A DNA stretch of 5,011 nt from Thermoprotei archaeon (GTDB lineage: Archaea > Thermoproteota > Thermoprotei > QMSL01 > B3-G16): contig JAGGUS010000289.1 in NCBI GenBank assembly GCA_021158375.1, positions 1 through 5,011 on the forward strand, written 5' to 3'. The notes beneath the pieces are model-generated. The model worked only from the letters and a program-made list of their open reading frames with translations, searched no databases and was not told the DNA's origin. Numbering within the stretch: position 1 is the first letter of the stretch; each line of letters opens with the position of its first letter. Below are positions 1 to 4,415 of this stretch, piece after piece. The position numbers and the translations under genes were made by a program.

Positions 1-504
1 CAAGAACAAGTCGTGAAATTACAGGAACAAACTAGAAACTTACAAGAGCAGGTATTAGAGCATAGTAAGAGGTTAGAAGAACATAGCAAAGCTATAAGAT
101 CCTTACAGGAAGAAATCAAAAGATTGGGAGATAAGATCTCTGCACTAGGTGCTAGATGGGGTCTTGTCGCAGAGGAGGTATTTAGGAATGCATTAGCTAA
201 GTTCGTTCAGGATTACTTTAAAGTAGCAGAGGTCAAGAGGTGGACTTACTTCGATAAGGAGGGCAAGGTCTTCGGCTATCCTACACTTATCGAAATTGAC
301 ATCATTATTAAAGACAACATCCACCACCTCATTGAGGTTAAGTCTAGCGTTGACCCGTATGATGTATGGGCGTTTGATAGGAAGTGTAATTTCTATAGAG
401 AGTTCAATAAGGTTAACGTGAGAAAAATCATCATTACCTGTTATGCTGAAGAGAGAGCCAAGGAGACTGCTAAAGCCTTAGGAGTTGAGATAATTGAGAG
501 GTAA
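1..504 (+). CDS. DUF3782-type coiled-coil protein with PD-(D/E)XK nuclease fold, 5'-partial
   Basis: The frame is open from base 1 through a TAA at 502-504. A GTG at 13 could serve as a start, but the coiled coil continues upstream of it in frame (Gln-Glu-Gln-Val), so the true start is probably outside the window. Residues below count from that GTG. Residues 1-45 form a heptad coiled coil rich in LQEQ. A conserved-looking block (ALGARWGLVAEEVFR, 45-58) follows, then a PD-(D/E)XK-like core: Glu54/55 on the first helix, Asp96 in IEID, and Glu108-Val-Lys110 as the E-x-K strand. The C-terminus ends in LGVEIIER, as expected for this fold. Family knowledge: DUF3782 proteins are common, multicopy and functionally uncharacterised in crenarchaea. 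All catalytic positions look intact, so DNA cleavage or DNA binding is plausible but inferred. A decayed paralogue lies at 1012-1445. Confidence 0.8.
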   Translation, partial: QEQVVKLQEQTRNLQEQVLEHSKRLEEHSKAIRSLQEEIKRLGDKISALGARWGLVAEEVFRNALAKFVQDYFKVAEVKRWTYFDKEGKVFGYPTLIEIDIIIKDNIHHLIEVKSSVDPYDVWAFDRKCNFYREFNKVNVRKIIITCYAEERAKETAKALGVEIIER

Positions 505-539
505 TTGCTTGCTACATACTATGTTAATGTAAAAGACAG

Positions 540-557
540 TCTCATAACATTATGAGA
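540..557. repeat. Short perfect inverted repeat (hairpin or operator-like palindrome)
   Basis: An 8-bp arm (TCTCATAA) is followed after 2 nt by its exact complement, 36 bp past the stop of the DUF3782 gene. In RNA a 6-bp stem with a larger loop is more realistic. No T-run follows on the plus strand, so it is not a bacterial-type terminator for the upstream gene. It could be a protein-binding palindrome or a 3'-end stabilising hairpin. Confidence 0.4.
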
Positions 558-560
558 TGA

Positions 561-581
561 GTTTAAAAATCAAAAAGCAAG
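561..581 (-). terminator. T-rich archaeal-type terminator candidate for the 620-898 gene
   Basis: Read on the minus strand this stretch is CTTGCTTTTTGATTTTTAAA, two T5 runs about 40 nt beyond the TGA stop of the small membrane-protein gene. Archaeal RNA polymerase terminates at U-rich tracts without needing a hairpin. Placement and composition fit; there is no direct proof. Confidence 0.4.
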
Positions 582-619
582 AAGGACGCTCCCTAGCCAC
601 ATGAGGAATCGTACGAAAC

Positions 620-898
620 TCAGTCCATAACTTTCTTTAAGAAGAGACCAACGAAGAAGCCAATAATAACCCCTAATATCGCAGAGATCACTCTACCCGT
701 AGCTGGATAGTTATAGAAGAACCATTCCCAAAAATGATCACTGAAAAGCGCTTCAGTCCACGATAACTCAGCTAATCCAGGTCTCACCTTAACCGCTACC
801 TTCGCCTTCCAAATAAAGAACTCGGCTAAGGGAAAATATCCTAAGAGACCACCTATCAACACACAAGCAATTATCAAGAACAAGCCCTTTAACCTCAT
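620..898 (-). CDS. Small two-helix membrane protein, hypothetical
   Basis: This is a 92-residue protein of no family I recognise. Two hydrophobic segments are clear: residues about 5-24 (LFLIIACVLIGGLLGYFPLA) and about 66-87 (ATGRVISAILGVIIGFFVGLFL). They flank a 40-residue loop that is basic at first (KAKVAVKVRP) and then aromatic (WTEALF...FWEWFFYNYP). Basic residues at both ends (Arg2/Lys4 and Lys88/Lys89) suggest both termini face the cytoplasm and the loop is outside, although the loop's own lysines weaken that call. The first segment could also be a signal anchor. The start at 898 fits a TATA-like box centred about 37 nt upstream; the Shine-Dalgarno is weak (GAAGGCG). The gene sits between the intact and dead DUF3782 genes on the opposite strand and is divergent from the dead one. 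Length, hydrophobic pattern and promoter support a real gene; function is unknown. Confidence 0.6.
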   Translation of the reverse strand: MRLKGLFLIIACVLIGGLLGYFPLAEFFIWKAKVAVKVRPGLAELSWTEALFSDHFWEWFFYNYPATGRVISAILGVIIGFFVGLFLKKVMD

Positions 899-930
899 GT
901 TTTCGCCTTCAATGCCTTAAATAAAGGTCT

Positions 931-940
931 TAAATAAAAA
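931..940 (-). promoter_or_regulatory. TATA-like box for the 620-898 gene
   Basis: The minus strand reads TTTTTATTTA, centred about 37 nt upstream of the ATG at 898. Archaeal transcription starts about 25-27 nt downstream of the TATA centre, which predicts a leader of roughly 11 nt. A second AT-rich run at 917-924 is too close to the start to be preferred. Confidence 0.4.
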
Positions 941-960
941 TTATTCCGATTTTCCATCTA

Positions 961-1023
961 AGCCAAGTTTTTATATTTAGATCAGTTATGTCTTGAATAA
1001 GGAGAGATACATTGAGCAATAAG
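961..1023 (+). repeat. Promoter/leader/start cassette, copy 1 (upstream of dead DUF3782 gene)
   Basis: This segment carries a TATA-like box (TTTATATTTA, 970-979), a Shine-Dalgarno (GGAGAG, 1001-1006) and the TTG start at 1012 followed by AGC AAT AAG. It aligns to 3070-3132 at roughly 49 of 65 columns, including a 17-bp perfect run (968-984 against 3078-3094) across the TATA box. The predicted transcription start is around 1000, just before the Shine-Dalgarno. The box is centred 37 nt from the TTG. Confidence 0.7.
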
Positions 1024-1445
1024 CTCAAGGAGGAATTACCCAAATTACTTGAGAAGGATATTAAGTTTCGCTATGCCGTCATGAGCTTTTTAGGCATCCG
1101 TGAGATTATTCGAGAGCATCAATAAAAATACGGAAGCAATAAGAAGTTTGCAGGAACAGGTTAAAAGTTTACAAGAGTAAATTAGAAATATACAAGAACA
1201 AGTACTCGAGCATAGCAAAGTCATAAGAGGCTTGCAAGAGCAAGTTAAAAGTTTGTAGGAACAAACAGAAAGATACAATAGGGTACTAGAGAGCTATACA
1301 AGAAGCATCGAGAAATTAGCCTCAAAGATAAATGCTCTTGGAACTAGATGGGGCATAGTTACCGAGGAGACCTTTAGGGAAACCATTAAGTACCTTATAG
1401 AGGATCTGCCTAAGGAGTATAATGTTGGCAAATGGACATTATTTC
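1012..1445 (+). pseudogene. Decayed DUF3782-type coiled-coil gene (paralogue of 1-504)
   Basis: The gene starts at TTG 1012 behind a good promoter and Shine-Dalgarno. It reads LSNKLKEELPKLLEKD then FRYAVMSFLGIREII, a typical DUF3782 N-terminus, before stopping at 1123-1125. Homology resumes in the +1 frame from about 1115 (SINKNTEAIRSLQEQ), so a frameshift lies within 1094-1122. That frame then meets TAA at 1178-1180 and TAG at 1256-1258, both at places where the heptad pattern expects Gln. Each is therefore explained by one C-to-T change from CAA or CAG. Past the stops, NALGTRWGIVTEETFRETI matches the conserved block of the intact copy (SALGARWGLVAEEVFRNAL). Similarity ends near WTLFH (intact copy WTYFD) at about 1445, before the D...ExK nuclease core, which is missing entirely. 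The remainder runs into the vapBC upstream region. At most a 37-residue N-terminal peptide could still be made. Confidence 0.88.
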
Positions 1446-1468
1446 ATGCCCTTATCGTTCTCAAAAGG

Positions 1469-1500
1469 CTTATATTGCCATATTGCTATATTGCCATATA
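1469..1500 (+). promoter_or_regulatory. vapB promoter with 13-bp direct repeat, candidate autoregulatory operator
   Basis: A TATA-like box (CTTATATT, 1469-1476) is centred about 39 nt before the vapB ATG, with a purine/A-rich run (AAAAGG) just upstream that could be a BRE. It overlaps two perfect copies of TATATTGCCATAT, at 1471-1483 and 1487-1499, period 16 bp. Toxin-antitoxin operons are normally repressed by their own antitoxin binding repeats at the promoter, and ribbon-helix-helix dimers bind such short repeats. The repeat is seen; the operator role is inferred. Confidence 0.5.
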
Positions 1501-1511
1501 GGAATCCATGT

Positions 1512-1793
1512 ATGATACGAGCTAAGATAGATAAAAGGCTTGAAATGAGATTCAGAGAGCTAGCAATGAAGAGGTTTGGATATTGCAAAGGAGCTCTCAC
1601 GAGAGCCATGGAAGAAGCTATTATAAAATGGATAGCTTCTGTAGAGAGAGAAGAAATAACTTTTGAAGGAGATCCTGTAGAAGCCATTGACGGAATACTA
1701 TCTGACATCAAGATAGACGCCGTAGAACTCCAGCATAGAATTAAGGACTTATGGATCTCTAAGGTGCTAGAGAATGTATCTAATAGACACTAA
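1512..1793 (+). CDS. vapB: VapB-type antitoxin, ribbon-helix-helix-like N-terminus
   Basis: A 93-residue protein beginning MIRAKIDKRLEMRFRELA. The short basic strand (IRAKIDKRL) followed by two helices (EMRFRELAMKRFGYCKGAL and TRAMEEAIIKWIAS) is the layout of ribbon-helix-helix antitoxins that pair with archaeal PIN toxins. The acidic C-terminal half (about 45-93) would bind and inhibit the toxin. The frame is open back to an ATG at 1422, but that start lies inside the dead DUF3782 gene and upstream of the promoter repeats. ATG 1512 begins the recognisable domain, has a weak AGGA at 1500-1503, and sits 39 nt from the TATA-like box. The 3' end overlaps vapC by 20 bp, so the two are co-translated. 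Seven of 12 isoleucines are ATA. The antitoxin assignment rests mainly on position before a clear PIN toxin; the fold is moderately supported. Confidence 0.72.
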   Translation: MIRAKIDKRLEMRFRELAMKRFGYCKGALTRAMEEAIIKWIASVEREEITFEGDPVEAIDGILSDIKIDAVELQHRIKDLWISKVLENVSNRH

Positions 1794-2190
1794 CATATTC
1801 TTAGAAGTAATGCTTTCACGCAAAAGAAAAGAAGAGTGTAAATGCTTACTTAAGATGCTAAGAGATGGTAAGGTAAAAGGCATAGTTACGGACTTCACCA
1901 TTCATTCAATAATAGTATTACTTGATAGATTAGGAAAACTCGATGAACTGAAGACATTCCTCCTAAGCCTTACAGCATACAAAGGACTGTACGTATATGC
2001 TACATCCATAGCCGACGAGATAAGAGCTGTCGAAATAGCTAAGAAGACGAAGTTAGACATGGACGATGCAATACAGTACTCTGTGGCCCTATCAGTAAAT
2101 GTTGATGGCATAATCTCATTTGATAGAGATTTTGATGGACTTGACATACCACGAAAAGAGCCAAAGGACATAATTAATCAGCCTCAATAA
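1774..2190 (+). CDS. vapC: VapC-type PIN-domain toxin (putative ribonuclease)
   Basis: A 138-residue protein, normal length for a single PIN domain. It opens with MYLIDTNIFLE (Asp5, the first metal-binding acid). DMDDAIQYSVAL gives the third-position acid (Asp98, with Asp95/Asp97 nearby) and ISFDRDFDGLDIPRKEP gives Asp117/Asp119. PIN toxins cleave RNA (often tRNA or rRNA) with Mg2+ or Mn2+ and are neutralised by VapB. The usual second acid, a Glu near residue 43-46, is absent: the region reads VTDFTIHSIIVLL. From memory, some archaeal PIN proteins with the same TDF-x-x-HS pattern share this, so it may be a subfamily trait; Asp40 could substitute. ATG 1774 lies inside vapB, with AAGGTG at 1761-1766 as Shine-Dalgarno. 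Twelve of 15 isoleucines are ATA. The PIN call is secure; activity is not shown. Confidence 0.88.
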   Translation: MYLIDTNIFLEVMLSRKRKEECKCLLKMLRDGKVKGIVTDFTIHSIIVLLDRLGKLDELKTFLLSLTAYKGLYVYATSIADEIRAVEIAKKTKLDMDDAIQYSVALSVNVDGIISFDRDFDGLDIPRKEPKDIINQPQ

Positions 2191-2276
2191 GCCTGAGAGG
2201 AGCCATACCATTTACGTACATAGCGTTTCATTCATTCTGCTACTATTGCTCCACATGCGCATTAGTTCAAGAAAAT

Positions 2277-2284
2277 CATATTAG
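2277..2284 (+). promoter_or_regulatory. Weak TATA-like box for the flavoprotein gene
   Basis: The sequence TCATATTA, in an A-rich context, is centred about 39 nt before the ATG at 2319, the same spacing as the other promoters here. The Shine-Dalgarno is AGAGGGAGA (2308-2316). A nearer AT-rich stretch (CTTATTAA, 2295-2302) would give a leaderless transcript and fits less well with the Shine-Dalgarno. The 128-bp gap after vapC suggests a separate transcript from vapBC. Confidence 0.35.
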
Positions 2285-2318
2285 CTTTCTGCAGCTTATT
2301 AAGTACCAGAGGGAGATC

Positions 2319-3047
2319 ATGCTAGTAGTAGGCGTTGTAGGAAGCCCACGTAAAGATGGACTTACAAATAAGCTAGTAAGCGAGGCCTTAGCTGGTGCTC
2401 AGTCAATGGGCGCTACAATAAAGAAGATATACCTAATAGACTATGAGATAGAGCCATGGACTCCGGAACATACCAAAGCGCCCGAAGAACTCAACAAAAT
2501 AATGAGAGAGGCAGACGGATACATCATAGGCGCTCCCGTCTACTACCTAGATATAAACGGACTTACCAAAGACTTCCTAGATACTGTCGACTTAGGGAAC
2601 TCAAACGGCAAGCCAGGATTTGGCATAACTATCGCTGGAGGTACAGGAAAAGGATTGGTACTCGCGATAAAGAGCATATATTATTTCTTCTTCTGCAAGA
2701 ACATAAGGGCACTCGAACCACTTCCAGTCTCTCGATTTAACTTCGAAAAAGCACTAAAGAAGGCCAACGAGTTAGGACGCAAGCTAGCTGAAGAAGCAAA
2801 AATGAAAAAGCCTTTTAAGAGCCTAGAAGAACGGATCAGATACTTCAGCAGCATAAAATATATGAACATGGATATGGTAGATGAAATCCTACTTCTAGCC
2901 GAACAACTACTCAAATCCTCACCTAAACAGGAATACAAAGAAGAGGCAATGTCATACTACAAGAGAGCTAAGGAACTCATAAGCAAAGGAGAAAAGAACA
3001 AAGCAATAACATACGCAGTAAAGGCATATGAACTTCTCTACTACTGA
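2319..3047 (+). CDS. Flavodoxin-fold NAD(P)H-dependent FMN oxidoreductase family protein with helical C-terminal extension
   Basis: A 242-residue protein. Residues 1-165 match the NADPH-dependent FMN reductase / iron-sulfur flavoprotein family. The N-terminal strand and phosphate loop VVGVVGSPRKDGLTNKL (3-19) binds FMN phosphate. ADGYIIGAPVYYLDINGLTKDFLD (66-89) is the hallmark P-x-Y flavin loop, written here only to give its extent. IAGGTGKG (105-112) lies where the second flavin loop is expected. The compact cysteine motif that binds the 4Fe-4S cluster in iron-sulfur flavoproteins is missing: the equivalent region reads EIEPWTPEHTKAPEE with no cysteine, so any activity is flavin-only. Residues about 166-242 are an extra helical region ending in a TPR-like hairpin (YYKRAKELISKGEKNKAI onward). 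The likely role is cytosolic flavin or quinone reduction; the substrate is unknown. Fourteen of 18 isoleucines are ATA and none ATT. Confidence 0.85.
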   Translation: MLVVGVVGSPRKDGLTNKLVSEALAGAQSMGATIKKIYLIDYEIEPWTPEHTKAPEELNKIMREADGYIIGAPVYYLDINGLTKDFLDTVDLGNSNGKPGFGITIAGGTGKGLVLAIKSIYYFFFCKNIRALEPLPVSRFNFEKALKKANELGRKLAEEAKMKKPFKSLEERIRYFSSIKYMNMDMVDEILLLAEQLLKSSPKQEYKEEAMSYYKRAKELISKGEKNKAITYAVKAYELLYY

Positions 3048-3069
3048 ACAATAATTGTAAGTATATTCA

Positions 3070-3132
3070 AGCTAGGTTTTTTATATTTAGATCATTATGA
3101 ATTGAAAAGGAGGAACCATATTGAGCAAAAAG
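3070..3132 (+). promoter_or_regulatory. Promoter/leader/start cassette, copy 2 (upstream of PaREP1 gene)
   Basis: A TATA-like box (TTTATATTTA, 3080-3089) is followed by a strong Shine-Dalgarno (AAGGAGGA, 3107-3114) and a TTG at 3121 beginning TTG AGC AAA AAG. The whole stretch is homologous to 961-1023, which drives the dead DUF3782 gene. Predicted transcription start is about 3110, so the PaREP1 mRNA would carry a leader of about 78 nt. The six-T run may also terminate the flavoprotein transcript, which ends 30 bp upstream. Confidence 0.65.
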
Positions 3133-3171
3133 ATTTTCAATATTTATGAGCTCTGTAAAATAGATGACTAA
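3121..3171 (+). other. 16-codon mini-ORF: DUF3782 start remnant or leader peptide
   Basis: TTG 3121 has a better Shine-Dalgarno than most genes in the window (6-nt spacing) and opens a 16-residue frame, LSKKIFNIYELCKIDD, ending TAA at 3169-3171. The stop is 4 nt before the PaREP1 Shine-Dalgarno (3176-3181), in a different frame. The first codons match the start of the dead DUF3782 gene, after which similarity ends. It may be a leftover of a replaced gene, or may be translated and couple ribosomes to PaREP1. Translation is not demonstrated. Confidence 0.4.
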
Positions 3172-3175
3172 AATT

Positions 3176-3181
3176 GGAGGT
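3176..3181 (+). promoter_or_regulatory. Shine-Dalgarno of the PaREP1 gene
   Basis: GGAGGT lies 6 nt before ATG 3188, a near-perfect match to the archaeal 16S rRNA 3' end. It fixes the PaREP1 start at 3188 rather than at the upstream TTG. Confidence 0.75.
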
Positions 3182-3187
3182 AATTGA

Positions 3188-3727
3188 ATGAGCACTGAAG
3201 GAGGAACTGAACAAGGCATTATTATCATTCCTAAGACTCTATTAAAGAAAGTTGAGGAGAAAGGCATTGATATTGAGGACTTCATAATTAACGCCCTCTT
3301 TAAGGAACTGAAACTTGATCCTCTTGAAGCAGCCGTTGTAAGATTCGAACGCGCTAAGGAGTTCCTGAGAGAAGCTAAGACCTACCTTGAGAGAGGAGAT
3401 CCTGTTCAGGCGAGTGAAAAAATGTATAAGACAGTTGAGGAATGCATTAAATTACTTGCACAACTATATGGTCTACCAGAGTATGATAGGGCCTTAAAGG
3501 AAGGCAGATGGTGGACACAACTATTAGGCAAGGTTGCCAGGAGGATTGCGAGCAGACTCAATGAGCCTAAAGTAGCCGATGTCTGGGCAAGAGCATATGA
3601 TGTACATGTTTGGGGATTCCATGAAGCGAAGTACAACATTGACGACGTTAAGGACGATTTAGAATATGTAAAATGGCTATTGGAGTTCACGGAAAAATTG
3701 ATTAAGAGTAAAAAGAAGGAAAGATAG
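3188..3727 (+). CDS. PaREP1 family protein (helical, possibly HEPN-like)
   Basis: A 179-residue protein. A short N-terminal element (IIIIPKTLLKKVEEKGIDIEDFI, about 11-33) resembles a strand-plus-helix module. The PaREP1 core follows: FERAKEFLREAKTYLERGD (53-71), QASEKMYKTVEECIKLLA (74-91), RWWTQLLGKVARRIASRL (107-124) and AYDVHVWGFHEAKYNIDDV (136-154). The Trp-Gly-Phe-His-Glu stretch is characteristic of the family, first named for repeated genes in Pyrobaculum aerophilum; function is unknown. I recall the family being grouped with HEPN-fold proteins, but cannot verify this here. Arg135-Ala-Tyr-Asp-Val-His140 matches the HEPN ribonuclease R-x4-6-H pattern. No partner nucleotidyltransferase gene is adjacent. 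It is transcribed from a promoter shared in sequence with the dead DUF3782 gene. Ten of 12 isoleucines are ATT, unlike the upstream genes. It converges on the gene at 3771-4247. Confidence 0.85.
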   Translation: MSTEGGTEQGIIIIPKTLLKKVEEKGIDIEDFIINALFKELKLDPLEAAVVRFERAKEFLREAKTYLERGDPVQASEKMYKTVEECIKLLAQLYGLPEYDRALKEGRWWTQLLGKVARRIASRLNEPKVADVWARAYDVHVWGFHEAKYNIDDVKDDLEYVKWLLEFTEKLIKSKKKER

Positions 3728-3770
3728 TTACCTCAAGAGTTCTCAACTAAATCCTAGACTCTAAAGACTA

Positions 3771-4247
3771 TTAAGAATAAGCTCTACGATTATGAAAAGC
3801 ACTCCTTAGGTTGATAATTGTATCTGCCAATACACTGGAGACTATCACTAAGTAGATTATAACAGGTAATAAGGTCGGCGGATTGATTATAACGATATCG
3901 AAGCAGACATTCAGCACATCATGTACAGCATTTAAAACCTTACAGCCCGCTAAAGCCCACAGCGCTATCCGACAACCAGATCCCGCCAATATCATCGAAA
4001 ACACTATTAAAGCGAGAAAGGTTACTATAACGAATAGCGCCCAGTTCATATTAAGCTTATAAAATAGCGGACTCAGCTCATACTTAGTCTTCAATACCTC
4101 AACACCATAATAACTAAATATCGCTGAGACAATGTCAGCAACTATCATGACCGCTAGCGCCTTAAAGAAAGTCCCCTTAAGCCTATTCCAATTCTTAAGG
4201 AAGAGGTTTAAGACACCCCTAGCTATAATTAGGAAACTATTCCTCAT
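3771..4247 (-). CDS. Multi-pass membrane protein, hypothetical (DUF5658-like pattern possible)
   Basis: A 158-residue protein with about four hydrophobic segments: 28-47 (FKALAVMIVADIVSAIFSYY), 69-88 (WALFVIVTFLALIVFSMILA), 93-113 (weaker, containing Cys102 and His109) and 121-141 (INPPTLLPVIIYLVIVSSVLA). The N-terminus is basic (MRNSF...RGVLNLFLKNWNRLKG), favouring a cytoplasmic N-terminus. An Asp in the first helix (Asp38), a following YELSPLFYKLN (56-66), and a Lys in the third helix (Lys103) recall the small DUF5658 membrane family (D ... E-x-NP ... K), but this is a weak resemblance. The ATG at 4247 follows GGAGGAGGA (4252-4260 on the minus strand). An alternative ATG at 4251 reads only four codons. 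A TATA-like box lies at 4300-4309. The gene is convergent with PaREP1, 43 bp between stops. Function is unknown. Confidence 0.68.
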   Translation of the reverse strand: MRNSFLIIARGVLNLFLKNWNRLKGTFFKALAVMIVADIVSAIFSYYGVEVLKTKYELSPLFYKLNMNWALFVIVTFLALIVFSMILAGSGCRIALWALAGCKVLNAVHDVLNVCFDIVIINPPTLLPVIIYLVIVSSVLADTIINLRSAFHNRRAYS

Positions 4248-4251
4248 TCAT

Positions 4252-4260
4252 TCCTCCTCC
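4252..4260 (-). promoter_or_regulatory. Strong Shine-Dalgarno of the 3771-4247 gene
   Basis: The minus strand reads GGAGGAGGA immediately followed by ATGA ATG. It decides the start: the first ATG (4251) hits TAG after four codons, while the second (4247) opens the 158-residue frame. Confidence 0.7.
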
Positions 4261-4299
4261 AATAGCTTTCACCAATTAAGATATCATAGTCATAGCATC

Positions 4300-4309
4300 T
4301 TTATATATT
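4300..4309 (-). promoter_or_regulatory. TATA-like box for the 3771-4247 gene
   Basis: The minus strand reads AATATATAAA, a good archaeal TATA sequence centred about 58 nt upstream of the ATG. It predicts a leader of about 30 nt, longer than for the other genes here. The rest of the 168-bp gap shows nothing else I can support. Confidence 0.45.
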
Positions 4310-4415
4310 CACTCCAGCGTCATACCCGAGATTATAACATATCCTTAATAAACTAAGATCCCAAAGATAGATCCCTTCAAGGAAATTATTAAATCTAAAA
4401 TGATCCCATAGGCCC

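Noticed and set aside
609..616. The 8-bp palindrome TCGTACGA near the end of the small membrane-protein gene.
   Set aside because: It is too short to mean anything by itself and does not extend on either side.
1422..1511. An upstream ATG at 1422 would lengthen the antitoxin by 30 residues.
   Set aside because: The extra residues lie over the tail of the dead DUF3782 gene and the promoter repeats, show no antitoxin-like pattern, and precede the likely transcription start.
2456..2740. A 94-residue plus-strand frame inside the flavoprotein gene.
   Set aside because: It is Arg-rich and low in sense, in a shifted frame under an unmistakable flavoprotein coding frame; it is a shadow.
3046..3060. 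Near-palindrome ACAATAATTGT just after the flavoprotein stop.
   Set aside because: Its arms are 5 bp of A/T-rich sequence, easily expected by chance in this composition.
3406..3690. Minus-strand frame of 94 residues opposite PaREP1.
   Set aside because: It is Ser/Leu/Ala-rich antisense of a clearly homologous plus-strand gene, with no start signals.
3728..3770. Possible hairpin terminator between the convergent PaREP1 and membrane-protein genes.
   Set aside because: Only 3-4 bp stems with mismatches can be drawn, and there is no T-run on either strand.
4132..4356. A 74-residue plus-strand frame antisense to the start of the 3771-4247 gene.
   Set aside because: It has no Shine-Dalgarno or promoter and covers the promoter and strong ribosome site of the minus-strand gene.
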